Positions 17,307 to 24,821 of a DNA stretch of 64,000 bases are shown in pieces. Location: assembly GCF_021216675.1 (NCBI RefSeq), contig NZ_CP086120.1:496001-560000 (forward strand), in the 5' to 3' direction. Within the stretch, counting starts at the first letter, position 1. Each line of letters starts with the position of its first letter. The notes below the pieces were generated by a model. It had not been told where the DNA came from. It ran no database searches and saw nothing but the letters and a program-made list of their open reading frames with translations. The translations under genes and the position numbers were made by a program. Source of the DNA: Streptomyces gobiensis (lineage in GTDB: Bacteria > Actinomycetota > Actinomycetes > Streptomycetales > Streptomycetaceae).

Positions 17307-18734
17307 TCAGGGACAGCGGCGTGGCTGCCGCTGCCACGGCCCGGTGATCGCAACCATGATTCCCGGCTCCTGGATATTGGCGTACAGCGTCGCCCCGTCG
17401 GGCGAGAAGCAGACGCCGGTGAACTCCTGGTAGGCCGGTTTCTCATCGGTGCCGACGTTCACCTCGTTCCGGGCGAGTTCATAGGTGCGCCCATCGTCGG
17501 TGGCACCGAAGAGGTGCTGCACGCCCTCGCCGTCCTCGGCGATGATGAGACCACCGTACGGAGAGACGGTGATGTTGTCCGGCCCGTCGAAGGCACCTGG
17601 CTCCGAGGGATCCGGATTGACGCCGAGCAGCACCTTGAGCGTTACGGTACGGCGCTTGGGATCGTAGAACCACACCTGACCGTCGTGCGGGGCGCCCGGG
17701 GACTCGTCACGGGCGTAGGAGGAGACAAAGTACGCGCCGCCGTCGCTCCACCACATGCCCTCAAGCTTGCGGCCACGGGTGACCTCTCGCTGACCGAACT
17801 GCCGGCGGACCGGCACCTCACGGGCGTCCCGGTCGGGGACGTCCACCCAGTCGACGCCGTAGACGACACCGGTCTTCGACGCGTGCGACAGGTCCTCGAC
17901 AAACCGGCCGCCGGAGTCAAAGCACCTCATCGTCTGGAGCCTGCCGGCGTCATCGGCGAGCCCGCTCAGCTGACCCCGGCCGTGCCGGAAGCCGTGCGGC
18001 GGTACCCAGCGGAAGAACAGCCCGTTGGGATTCTTGTCGTCCTCGGTGAGATACATATGGCCGCGCCTGGGGTCGACGACGACGGCCTCATGGTCGTAAC
18101 GGCCCAGCGCCTTGATGGGCTTGGGGTCGCGGTTGGCCCGGCGGTCGTAGGGATCCACCTCGAAGACATAGCCGTGATCCCTGGTCATACCGTTCTCACC
18201 TGCGAGGTCGGAATTCTCCTCGCAGGTCAGCCAGGTGCCCCAGGGCGTGGTGCCACCGGCGCAGTTGGTGGAGGTACCGGCGATGCCGACCCACTCGGTC
18301 ACCGGGTCACCGTGCTTGGGGACATCGACGACCGTGCACCCGCCGGAGGCGGCCGGGTCGTAGACCAGCCCTTCGGTGAGCGGCACCGGGTGGTCCCACT
18401 GCTCCCGAGGGCCCTTCAGCTCATGGTTGACGACCAGCAGGTCCGCCCCGCGCGGCCCCGCGAAGCAGCCGGTGCCGTCGTGCTTGAAGGGGGTGAACTC
18501 CCCCGTCTCCAGCTTGGTCCTGCCCGCCCAGGTGAGCACCCGGTACGAGAATCCCTCAGGCAGCGAGAGTATCCTCGCCGGATCGGGGATGAGGGGTCCA
18601 TACCCCAGTCCGCCCCACCCGCCGGCCGCTATGGCCCCTGGGGCGCTGGCGAGCGCGCCCACGCTTCCGGCCACTGCGATTCCCGCACTGGTGGCAGCGG
18701 TTCCTCTGGCGAAATCCCTGCGGCTGATCGGCAT
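17307..18734 (-). CDS. Second PhoX-type (DUF839) Tat-exported protein
   Basis: This 475-residue PhoX-family protein starts MPISRRDFARG, a textbook twin-arginine signal right at the N-terminus, followed by an Ala/Gly-rich h-region. Family blocks TPWGTWLTCEENSDL and GRYDHEAVVVDP are clear. It is about 180 residues shorter than the PhoX at 8771-10744 and is a paralogue, not a copy. It should be an exported phosphoesterase needing calcium and iron, but the substrate may differ. It lies tail-to-tail with the TerD gene. Its upstream gap contains a MITE-like element. Confidence 0.82.
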   Translation of the reverse strand: MPISRRDFARGTAATSAGIAVAGSVGALASAPGAIAAGGWGGLGYGPLIPDPARILSLPEGFSYRVLTWAGRTKLETGEFTPFKHDGTGCFAGPRGADLLVVNHELKGPREQWDHPVPLTEGLVYDPAASGGCTVVDVPKHGDPVTEWVGIAGTSTNCAGGTTPWGTWLTCEENSDLAGENGMTRDHGYVFEVDPYDRRANRDPKPIKALGRYDHEAVVVDPRRGHMYLTEDDKNPNGLFFRWVPPHGFRHGRGQLSGLADDAGRLQTMRCFDSGGRFVEDLSHASKTGVVYGVDWVDVPDRDAREVPVRRQFGQREVTRGRKLEGMWWSDGGAYFVSSYARDESPGAPHDGQVWFYDPKRRTVTLKVLLGVNPDPSEPGAFDGPDNITVSPYGGLIIAEDGEGVQHLFGATDDGRTYELARNEVNVGTDEKPAYQEFTGVCFSPDGATLYANIQEPGIMVAITGPWQRQPRRCP

Positions 18735-18903
18735 CGCGTCTCCCGTCGGATTCTGGCTGCGGCGGGCTCAGGCTGCCGCCCCGTGGCGAACGGAAGCTGA
18801 ACGTGACGCGACGCCAAGGGCCCTTTCACCGAGTCAGTCGGTGGCGACGCGCAAGTACCACATAAAGAATCATGACAAAGAAGGACATCAGCGGCATCTC
18901 ACC

Positions 18904-19071
18904 GCTAGGGGGTGTCTGGTGGATCTCCGTGGAGGGAGGAGCGGCGTCTGGTGCGTGCGATCGCAAGGCGGAGGAGGAAGCCAACCTGGTTGGTTGGCGA
19001 CCGACGACAACGCAGCGAGCGTGCGTGCCAGGCGTCGCGACGCCGCGGAGATCCACCAGACACCCCCAGCC
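18904..19071. mobile_element. MITE-like hairpin element with 22-bp terminal inverted repeats
   Basis: GGGGGTGTCTGGTGGATCTCCG (18908-18929) is repeated exactly in inverted form at 19046-19067, and the outer bases extend the match (GCTA/AGC). Inside, the two halves continue to pair imperfectly (GCGTCTGG with CCAGGCGT) and the tip has GCCAAC...GTTGGC. At 160 bp with no coding capacity it looks like a non-autonomous transposable hairpin or a large terminator-like repeat. No target-site duplication is obvious. Short frames read through it are artefacts. Confidence 0.6.
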
Positions 19072-19098
19072 CTCGCGCGCCTCATGCGCGCAGCCGCG

Positions 19099-20607
19099 TC
19101 AGACGCGTGAGCGGGCCTTGTACGCCGCCTTACGGGCCTCCTTCGCCGCCTTACGGTCCGGGTGAACGCGCCCCATCGCCTCCAGCACCTCAGCGGTGGC
19201 CGGGTGGTCGACGCGCCACGCCCTGTCGAAGAAGCCGGTGTGCTGGTCGACCAGCCCCCGCATCAGATCCCGCAGCTCGGAGGACTCACCGTCGTCGCCC
19301 TCGGTGTCCAGCTGCGCGGCCAGAGTGTCCACCGTCAGCCAGAAGACCATTTCCTCATCGGGTGGCGGCACTTCGCCCGCTCCGCGCTCGGCCAGCCACA
19401 CCCGGGCCAGACCGCCCAGCTCCCGGTCGTCCAGCACCTCGCGCAGGGCGGGCTCGGCCGCTACGTCGACCAGCGAGAGCGCCTGCTGACACAGGAGGCG
19501 GCGACGCGGCGCCCCGGGGTCCGTGCCCCGGGCGGCGTCCAGCAGGGCGCGCGCGGCGTCCAGCGGCGTACGCCCGTCGAGCCACTGTTCCAGCTCGGAC
19601 TGAGCGGCGTCCTCGGGGTGTCCGGGCAGGGCGGCGAGCAGCGTCTCGGCGTCCGCGTCGGCGAGGTCGCCGACCGCGGGGGCCTCGATTCCGGCGTCCA
19701 GCATGCGCGACCGTACACCGTACAGGCCCAGCGGGGTGAGCCGGACCATGCCGTAGCGGGTGACATCCTCATCGTCCGGCGCGGCGCCCTGCGCGCTCTC
19801 GCCCGCGGCCTCCTCGATCAGCGCCTCATCGACTGGCCGGTACTCGACGAGACCAATCGGCTCCAGCAGCCGGAACTGCTCATCGAGCCTCATCATCGCC
19901 GCCGACACCTCTTCCAGCACCTCATTGGTCGGCTCGTCCATGTCCTCGGGGACGATCATGGAAGCGGCGAGCACCGGCAGCGGAACCATAGCGCCCGCGC
20001 TGACGGCGTCATCGGTGATGGTCAGCAGATAGAGATTGCCGAGCGCCCCGTCGAGGAAGTCGGCCTCTTCCTCCGGGTTCCAGTCGAGGGCGTCGAGGTC
20101 GATGGAGTCCGGGTCGAGCTGGCCGTCCTCGCCGATGGCGCCTCCCAGGCCGCCGAGCAGATCCTCGAAGCTGGGGGTCGCGGCATCGGCGAGCAGCGCC
20201 TCCAGACCGCCCTGCCAGATCTCCAGGACATCGGTGGGACCACCGCTGGTCAGCAGCTCCAGCTCCGGGCCGGGGGTGGCGGTGCCGACGGTCTCGTCGG
20301 ACTCCAGCGTCGGCTCAGCGTCCGCGTCCTCTTCGATCTCCAACAGGCCGGTGTCCACGGCGAGATTCCAGGCGTCGGCGGCCGCGGCCGGGCCGTCCTC
20401 GGCGCCGTCCAGACCCAGGTGGACGGTGGCAGCCTTCAGCTGCTCGCCGAGGAGTTCACCGCCGGCGCCGACCCGGATCTCGGCCCCGGCCCAGCGGGCG
20501 AGCCTGACGGCCCTGACGAGGAGGGGTGCGGCTAGGGCCTCCCGTGCCAGCTCAGCCTCGGAGGGCAGCCGCACGGGCGGCATGATGGGACGGTCGTCAC
20601 CGGACAT
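19099..20607 (-). CDS. Conserved hypothetical protein, 502 residues
   Basis: I do not recognise a functional domain. The product is cytoplasmic, very acidic over residues 90-200 (long Asp/Glu stretches), rich in Leu/Ala helices, and ends with a basic tail (VHPDRKAAKEARKAAYKARS). Strong codon bias, a good open frame and helix repeats such as LDDRELGGLARVWLAERG near residues 400-420 show it is a real gene; I recall similar single-copy genes across Streptomyces. It is divergent from the secreted nuclease gene and ends beside the MITE-like element. The ATG at 20607 is preceded by GGAGCCCGAAG. Confidence 0.7.
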   Translation of the reverse strand: MSGDDRPIMPPVRLPSEAELAREALAAPLLVRAVRLARWAGAEIRVGAGGELLGEQLKAATVHLGLDGAEDGPAAAADAWNLAVDTGLLEIEEDADAEPTLESDETVGTATPGPELELLTSGGPTDVLEIWQGGLEALLADAATPSFEDLLGGLGGAIGEDGQLDPDSIDLDALDWNPEEEADFLDGALGNLYLLTITDDAVSAGAMVPLPVLAASMIVPEDMDEPTNEVLEEVSAAMMRLDEQFRLLEPIGLVEYRPVDEALIEEAAGESAQGAAPDDEDVTRYGMVRLTPLGLYGVRSRMLDAGIEAPAVGDLADADAETLLAALPGHPEDAAQSELEQWLDGRTPLDAARALLDAARGTDPGAPRRRLLCQQALSLVDVAAEPALREVLDDRELGGLARVWLAERGAGEVPPPDEEMVFWLTVDTLAAQLDTEGDDGESSELRDLMRGLVDQHTGFFDRAWRVDHPATAEVLEAMGRVHPDRKAAKEARKAAYKARSRV

Positions 20608-20718
20608 GAACTTCGGGCTCCTCAGTGGGGCGCTGGTGGGCAGTGTCCCAGCCTAGACCGGTTCGACCGCTTCCCGCCGGGTTCACCCACCCGTACGCCT
20701 GCGTATCCGTGCGGTGCC

Positions 20719-20774
20719 TTGACAACTCCCTTGGCCTCGACGATTTTTACGCGCGTAGAAGCAGCGTAGAAGCA
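20719..20774 (+). promoter_or_regulatory. Promoter with 11-bp tandem repeat before the nuclease gene
   Basis: TTGACA at 20719-20724 is a perfect -35; an ATTTTT/TTTTTA -10-like stretch follows after about 18 bases (20743-20749). Immediately after lie two perfect copies of GCGTAGAAGCA (20753-20763, 20764-20774). An 11-base direct repeat just downstream of a promoter could be a repressor site. Confidence 0.5.
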
Positions 20775-20840
20775 GCACCCCCCATCGCACTCCGGCTCTG
20801 TTCCGGTGCCTCATCCCTGTTCCGGAGGGACCCCTTGACC

Positions 20841-22661
20841 ATGCGCAGAAACGCCACGCTCGGCGCGCTCACCGTTGCCGCCCTGACCTCCACGCTTCTG
20901 GTGATCCCTGCCGCCGCCTCCCCCTCCCCTGCCAAGGTCCGCGTCCACGACATCCAGGGAACCTCCCGGATCTCCCCGTACGCCGGACAGCCGGTGGCCG
21001 ATGTCCCGGGTATCGTCACCGGCGTCCGCGACTACGGCTCCCGGGGCTTTTGGCTGCAAGACGCCGCGCCCGATGACAACCCGGCCACCAGCGAGGGCAT
21101 CTTCGTCTTCACCGGCTCCACGCCCACGGTGCGGGCCGGCGACCGGGTCCAGGTGTCCGGGACGGTCGGTGAGTACTACTACGGCGGTGTGAAGTCCGGG
21201 AACCAGTCGGTCACCCAGATTTCCCGCCCGTCCGTGACCGTGCTCTCCGCCGGCGATGAACTGCCCGCCCCGGTGGTGCTCCATGCCGACGCCATACCCG
21301 AGGCCTACGCTCCGGAGGGCGACCCGGCGGACAGCGGCAGCATCGAAGGGCTGGAGCTCCAGCCCAGCCGCTACGCCCTGGACCGCTATGAGTCCCTGGA
21401 AGGCATGCGGACGCAGATCCAGGACGCCCGGGTGGTCGGCCCGAGCACCCGGTACGCCGAGCTGTGGGTCACCCTCAAGCCGGAGCAGAACCCGACCCCG
21501 CGCGGCGGCACCGTGTACGGCTCGTACACCTCGCAGAATTCCGGACGGCTCAAGGTCAAGACGCTGGCACCGCTCAGCGAGCAGCCCTTCCCCACCGCCA
21601 ACACCGGAGACCTGCTCGCCGGTGCCACCACCGGACCGCTGGACTACGACCGGTTCGGCGGCTACCTCATCGCCGCCGAAGAGCTGGGCACCGTCCTGGA
21701 CCGCGGACTGCGGCCGGTCAGCGCCCGCAAGCAGCGGGCCAGGGAGCTGGCCATCGCCACCTACAACGTGGAGAACCTGCACCCGGGCAACGACCAGGAG
21801 AAGTTCGACCGGCTGGCCGCGGGCGTGGTGGACGGCCTCGCCTCCCCGGACATCCTCACCCTGGAGGAGATCCAGGACAACAACGGCCCGGTCAGCGATG
21901 GGACGGTCGCCGCAGGCCAGACCCTGAAGCTGTTCACCGACGCGATTGTCGCGGCCGGTGGCCCACGCTACGACTGGCGCGGCATCGACCCGGTGGACGG
22001 CCAGGACGGCGGCCAGCCGGGCGGCAACATCCGCAATGTCTTCCTCTTCAACCCCGAGCGGGTCTCCTTCACCGACCGCCCCGGCGGCGACGCCACCACC
22101 GCCACCGGGGTGGTCAAGCGGCGGGGCAAGGCCGCGCTCACCCTCTCCCCCGGCCGGGTCGACCCGGCGAACACCGCCTGGGAGAACAGCCGCAAGCCAC
22201 TCGCGGGCGAGTTCACCTTCCGCGGCAAGCCGGTCATCGTCGTCGCCAACCACTTCGGCTCCAAGGGCGGCGACCAGTCCCTGCACGCCCGCTTCCAGCC
22301 GCCGAACCGTTCCTCCGAGGCCAAGCGGCTGCGGCAGGCCCAGGCCGTGAACAGCTTCGTCAAGGACATCCAGTCGGTCCAGCGGAAAGCCCGGGTCGTG
22401 GTCCTCGGCGACATCAACGACTTTGAGTTCTCCGGGACGACGAAGGCCCTCACCGCCGGTGGCGCGCTGCGCAGCGCGGTGTTCTCACTGCCGGCCGGGG
22501 AGCGCTACACATATGTCTACCAGGGCAATTCACAGGTGCTTGACCAGACTCTGGTCTCTCCGTCCATCAAGAGGTTCGACTACGAAATCGTCCACCTCAA
22601 CGCGGAGTTCGCCGACCAGGCCAGCGACCACGACCCGCAGGTACTGCGGTTCCGTCCATGA
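20841..22661 (+). CDS. Secreted endonuclease/exonuclease/phosphatase-family nuclease
   Basis: This 606-residue exported protein has a Sec signal peptide (residues 1-27), an N-terminal OB-type domain, and a C-terminal EEP nuclease domain from about residue 305. Motifs include YNVENLHPG, LTLEEIQDN, VANHFGSKGGDQ, VLGDINDFEFS and the terminal SDHDPQ, which hold the metal-dependent active site. It resembles ExeM/EndA-type extracellular DNases that scavenge nucleotides and phosphate. The ATG follows TCCGGAGGGACC. It has a recognisable promoter and ends in a hairpin shared with convergent dapD. Confidence 0.86.
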   Translation: MRRNATLGALTVAALTSTLLVIPAAASPSPAKVRVHDIQGTSRISPYAGQPVADVPGIVTGVRDYGSRGFWLQDAAPDDNPATSEGIFVFTGSTPTVRAGDRVQVSGTVGEYYYGGVKSGNQSVTQISRPSVTVLSAGDELPAPVVLHADAIPEAYAPEGDPADSGSIEGLELQPSRYALDRYESLEGMRTQIQDARVVGPSTRYAELWVTLKPEQNPTPRGGTVYGSYTSQNSGRLKVKTLAPLSEQPFPTANTGDLLAGATTGPLDYDRFGGYLIAAEELGTVLDRGLRPVSARKQRARELAIATYNVENLHPGNDQEKFDRLAAGVVDGLASPDILTLEEIQDNNGPVSDGTVAAGQTLKLFTDAIVAAGGPRYDWRGIDPVDGQDGGQPGGNIRNVFLFNPERVSFTDRPGGDATTATGVVKRRGKAALTLSPGRVDPANTAWENSRKPLAGEFTFRGKPVIVVANHFGSKGGDQSLHARFQPPNRSSEAKRLRQAQAVNSFVKDIQSVQRKARVVVLGDINDFEFSGTTKALTAGGALRSAVFSLPAGERYTYVYQGNSQVLDQTLVSPSIKRFDYEIVHLNAEFADQASDHDPQVLRFRP

Positions 22662-22694
22662 GGCAGCTCCAGGAGCTGGCCTCCGCGGCGCGTA

Positions 22695-22720
22695 CGGGCC
22701 CGGCCGTCCGGCCGGGCCCG
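22695..22720. terminator. Bidirectional terminator between nuclease gene and dapD
   Basis: CGGGCCCGGCCG and its exact complement lie two bases apart in the 78-base convergent gap, a very stable 12-bp stem in either direction (the loop must open a pair or two). Confidence 0.7.
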
Positions 22721-22739
22721 CTCACGACCGATGACGCGA

Positions 22740-23729
22740 TCAGTTGTGGCTGTGCAGGGCCTCGTTGAGGCCGCCCCAGGAGCCGGAGCGGGGCAGGGCC
22801 TCGACGGCGCCGGTGGTGGAGTTGCGGCGGAAGAGCAGGTTGGTGGCGCCGGACAGCTCCAGCGCCTTGACGACATCGCCGTCAGGGAGCGTGACGCGAG
22901 TGCCCGCGGTGACATACAGGCCCGCCTCGACGATGCACTCGTTGCCGAGTGAGATTCCGATGCCCGCCTGGGCACCGAGCAGGCATCCTTCGCCGATGGA
23001 AATGATCTGCTTGCCGCCGCCGGACAGGGTGCCCATGATCGAGGCGCCACCGCCGATGTCGGAGCCATCGCCGACGACGACGCCCGCGCTGATCCGGCCC
23101 TCGACCATGGAGGTGCCGAGCGTACCGGCGTTGAAGTTGACGAAGCCCTCGTGCATGACCGTGGTGCCCTCGGCCAGGTGCGCACCGAGCCGTACCCGGT
23201 CGGCGTCACCGATACGGACGCCCTTGGGCGCGACGTAGTCGGTCATGCGCGGGAACTTGTCGATGCTGGTGACCGTGAGGTTCGCCCCAGTGGCACGGGC
23301 CGCCAGCCGGGCCTGCTCGACCTGGTCCACGGCGACGGGGCCAAGGTTCGTCCAGGCGACATTGGCGAGCAGGCCGAAGACGCCGTCCAGGTTCTGCCCG
23401 TGCGGGCGGACCAGCCGGTGGCTGAGCAGGTGCAGCCGCAGATAGGCGTCGTGCGCGTCAGTGGGCTTGTCGTCGAGCGAAGCGATCACCGTACGTACGG
23501 CGATGACCTCGACCCCACGGCGGTCATCGGGGCCGAGCGCCTTCGGGGCGGCGTCGCCCAGCAGCTCGGCGGCGCGCTCGGCGCTGAGCCGCTCGGTGCC
23601 GGTCGGGCCGGGCCCCTCGGCCAGCTCGGGGCTGGGGAACCAGGTGTCCAGGACGGTCCCGTCGGCGGTGACAGTGGCGAGCCCGGCGGCGACGGCGCCG
23701 GTCGTACGGGGAGTAGCTGCGTCGGTCAT
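22740..23729 (-). CDS. dapD: 2,3,4,5-tetrahydropyridine-2,6-dicarboxylate N-succinyltransferase
   Basis: DapD succinylates tetrahydrodipicolinate in the succinylase branch of lysine and meso-diaminopimelate synthesis. The 329-residue protein has the actinobacterial DapD layout: an N-terminal helical domain, then a left-handed beta-helix of hexapeptide repeats ([35 protein letters not shown]), then a short C-terminal part. The ATG at 23729 starts the gene. It is single-gene and convergent with the nuclease gene. Confidence is high from length and the hexapeptide core. Confidence 0.92.
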   Translation of the reverse strand: MTDAATPRTTGAVAAGLATVTADGTVLDTWFPSPELAEGPGPTGTERLSAERAAELLGDAAPKALGPDDRRGVEVIAVRTVIASLDDKPTDAHDAYLRLHLLSHRLVRPHGQNLDGVFGLLANVAWTNLGPVAVDQVEQARLAARATGANLTVTSIDKFPRMTDYVAPKGVRIGDADRVRLGAHLAEGTTVMHEGFVNFNAGTLGTSMVEGRISAGVVVGDGSDIGGGASIMGTLSGGGKQIISIGEGCLLGAQAGIGISLGNECIVEAGLYVTAGTRVTLPDGDVVKALELSGATNLLFRRNSTTGAVEALPRSGSWGGLNEALHSHN

Positions 23730-23762
23730 ACCGAAAACCTAACCGGAACGGCCGTACGCTGG

Positions 23763-24326
23763 CTAACCGGTCCCGGGGGTCGGACAACCGCCGATGGCAC
23801 GGGCGAGAATGGCCTCGGCCTCGGTCTTGTCGTAGTCGCGGCCGGTCAGCAGGTGCTGGAGCGTCAGCCCGTCGGTCAGTCCGGCCAGCGCCCGCGCCGT
23901 TGTCTCGTCGTCGGTGCGGCGGCGCAGGACCTCGGCCAGGCCATCTACACACACGGCGGCGATCGGCCGCACGCGCTCGTAGCGCAGCGCCGCGAGATAG
24001 AGCTCGTACTCCATCAGCAGCCAGCTGCGGTCGGCCGCCATCGACTCCCCGATCAGCTCGGCCAGGGCCGCGGCGAGCGAGGCGTCGGGGGCGAGACCGC
24101 GCTCCCAGTGCCCGACCATGGCCAGCCAGTCGTCGGTCTGCTGCTGCAGGGCTGCCACCAGCAGGTCGTCAAGAGTGGCGAAGTGGTACGTGGTCGAGCC
24201 GAGCGGCACGTCCGCCTCGGCGGCCACCGCCCGGTGGCTGAGCGCTGCAATGCCCCGCTCGCTGACCACCCGGATCGCGGCGTCGATGATCCGCTGCCGA
24301 CGGTCCGGATCGTATCGCCGCCCCAT
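23763..24326 (-). CDS. TetR-family repressor, likely of the adjacent SMR pump
   Basis: This 187-residue regulator has an N-terminal TetR helix-turn-helix (residues 10-55, ALSHRAVAAEADVPLGSTTYH). A helical ligand domain follows, with a flexible loop region and the GLTDGLTLQHLL helix. Its ATG overlaps the stop of the SMR gene (ATGA at 24328-24325), so the two are translationally coupled in one transcript. The 38-bp palindrome over the SMR promoter is the obvious binding site, so the repressor would control its own synthesis and that of the pump. The inducer is unknown. Confidence 0.85.
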   Translation of the reverse strand: MGRRYDPDRRQRIIDAAIRVVSERGIAALSHRAVAAEADVPLGSTTYHFATLDDLLVAALQQQTDDWLAMVGHWERGLAPDASLAAALAELIGESMAADRSWLLMEYELYLAALRYERVRPIAAVCVDGLAEVLRRRTDDETTARALAGLTDGLTLQHLLTGRDYDKTEAEAILARAIGGCPTPGTG

Positions 24327-24649
24327 CAGTGCGTCGCCCCGCCGAGGTTGAGCACGACGACCCCGGCGATCACCAGCAGCACTCCGATGATCTTGGCTGC
24401 GGTCACCGCCTCTCCGATGAAGACCATCCCTATCGCGGCGATGGCCGCTGTCCCGGCCCCGGACCAGATGGCGTACGCGGTACCGACGGACATCGTCTTG
24501 AGTGTCTGCGCTAGCAGCACAAAGGCGATCAAGTAGCCCAGGGCTGTCCCGAGCGACGGCCACAGCTTGCTGAAGCCGTCGCTGTACTTCATCGCGGTGG
24601 TCCCGAGGATCTCCGCCAAGATCGCTCCGGAGAGCGTCAGATACATCAT
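24326..24649 (-). CDS. Small multidrug resistance (SMR) efflux protein
   Basis: This 107-residue protein has four transmembrane helices. The essential Glu in helix 1 is Glu13 (ILAEILGTTAMKYSDGF), and AYAIWSGAGTA in helix 3 is the SMR signature. It exports cationic compounds or guanidinium-like substrates in exchange for protons; the exact SMR subtype is uncertain. Two ATGs in a row (24649, 24646) begin the frame. No Shine-Dalgarno sequence is possible, because a palindrome fills the space directly upstream. A TACACT -10 seven bases ahead suggests a leaderless mRNA. It is coupled to tetR. Confidence 0.88.
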   Translation of the reverse strand: MMYLTLSGAILAEILGTTAMKYSDGFSKLWPSLGTALGYLIAFVLLAQTLKTMSVGTAYAIWSGAGTAAIAAIGMVFIGEAVTAAKIIGVLLVIAGVVVLNLGGATH

Positions 24650-24687
24650 GTGTACGAGTGTACGCATCGATGCGTACGACTGTACAC
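24650..24687. promoter_or_regulatory. 38-bp operator palindrome directly at the SMR start codon
   Basis: Two 17-base arms flank TCGA; 13 of the 17 positions are symmetric, with GTGTAC at the outer ends and GTACGCA inside. On the minus strand it covers a -35-like TGTACA, an 18-base spacer, a -10-like TACACT and ends at the ATG. The layout fits a TetR operator that blocks a leaderless promoter. Confidence 0.7.
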
Positions 24688-24715
24688 ACCAGCGGGCCGC
24701 CCCATTCAGCCGAAC

Positions 24716-24811
24716 AGGATCCGCTTCGGGCACAGCGCGGAACTCGTTACCCTCCGGGTCGGCCAGTACGGCCCACGTCACGTCCTCGCTCTGGCCGACG
24801 TCCACCCGGCG
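24716..24811 (-). pseudogene. Remnant of a VOC/glyoxalase-family protein C-terminus
   Basis: Between the histidine kinase stop and the SMR operator, one frame reads VDVGQSEDVTWAVLADPEGN followed by EFRAV. That is the hallmark end of glyoxalase/bleomycin-resistance (VOC) proteins: the DxGQ...W.VLADPEGNEF strand with the metal Glu. Nothing upstream encodes the rest of the fold, and no start codon or ribosome site is present. I read it as a decayed fragment, perhaps left when the SMR/tetR pair was inserted. Confidence 0.6.
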
Positions 24812-24821
24812 GGGCGCCGTG

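Noticed and set aside
18912..19739. Frame starting MSGGSPWREERRLVRAIARR
   Set aside because: It begins inside the MITE-like hairpin and runs antisense to the 502-residue gene; the Arg-rich peptide is an artefact of the repeat.
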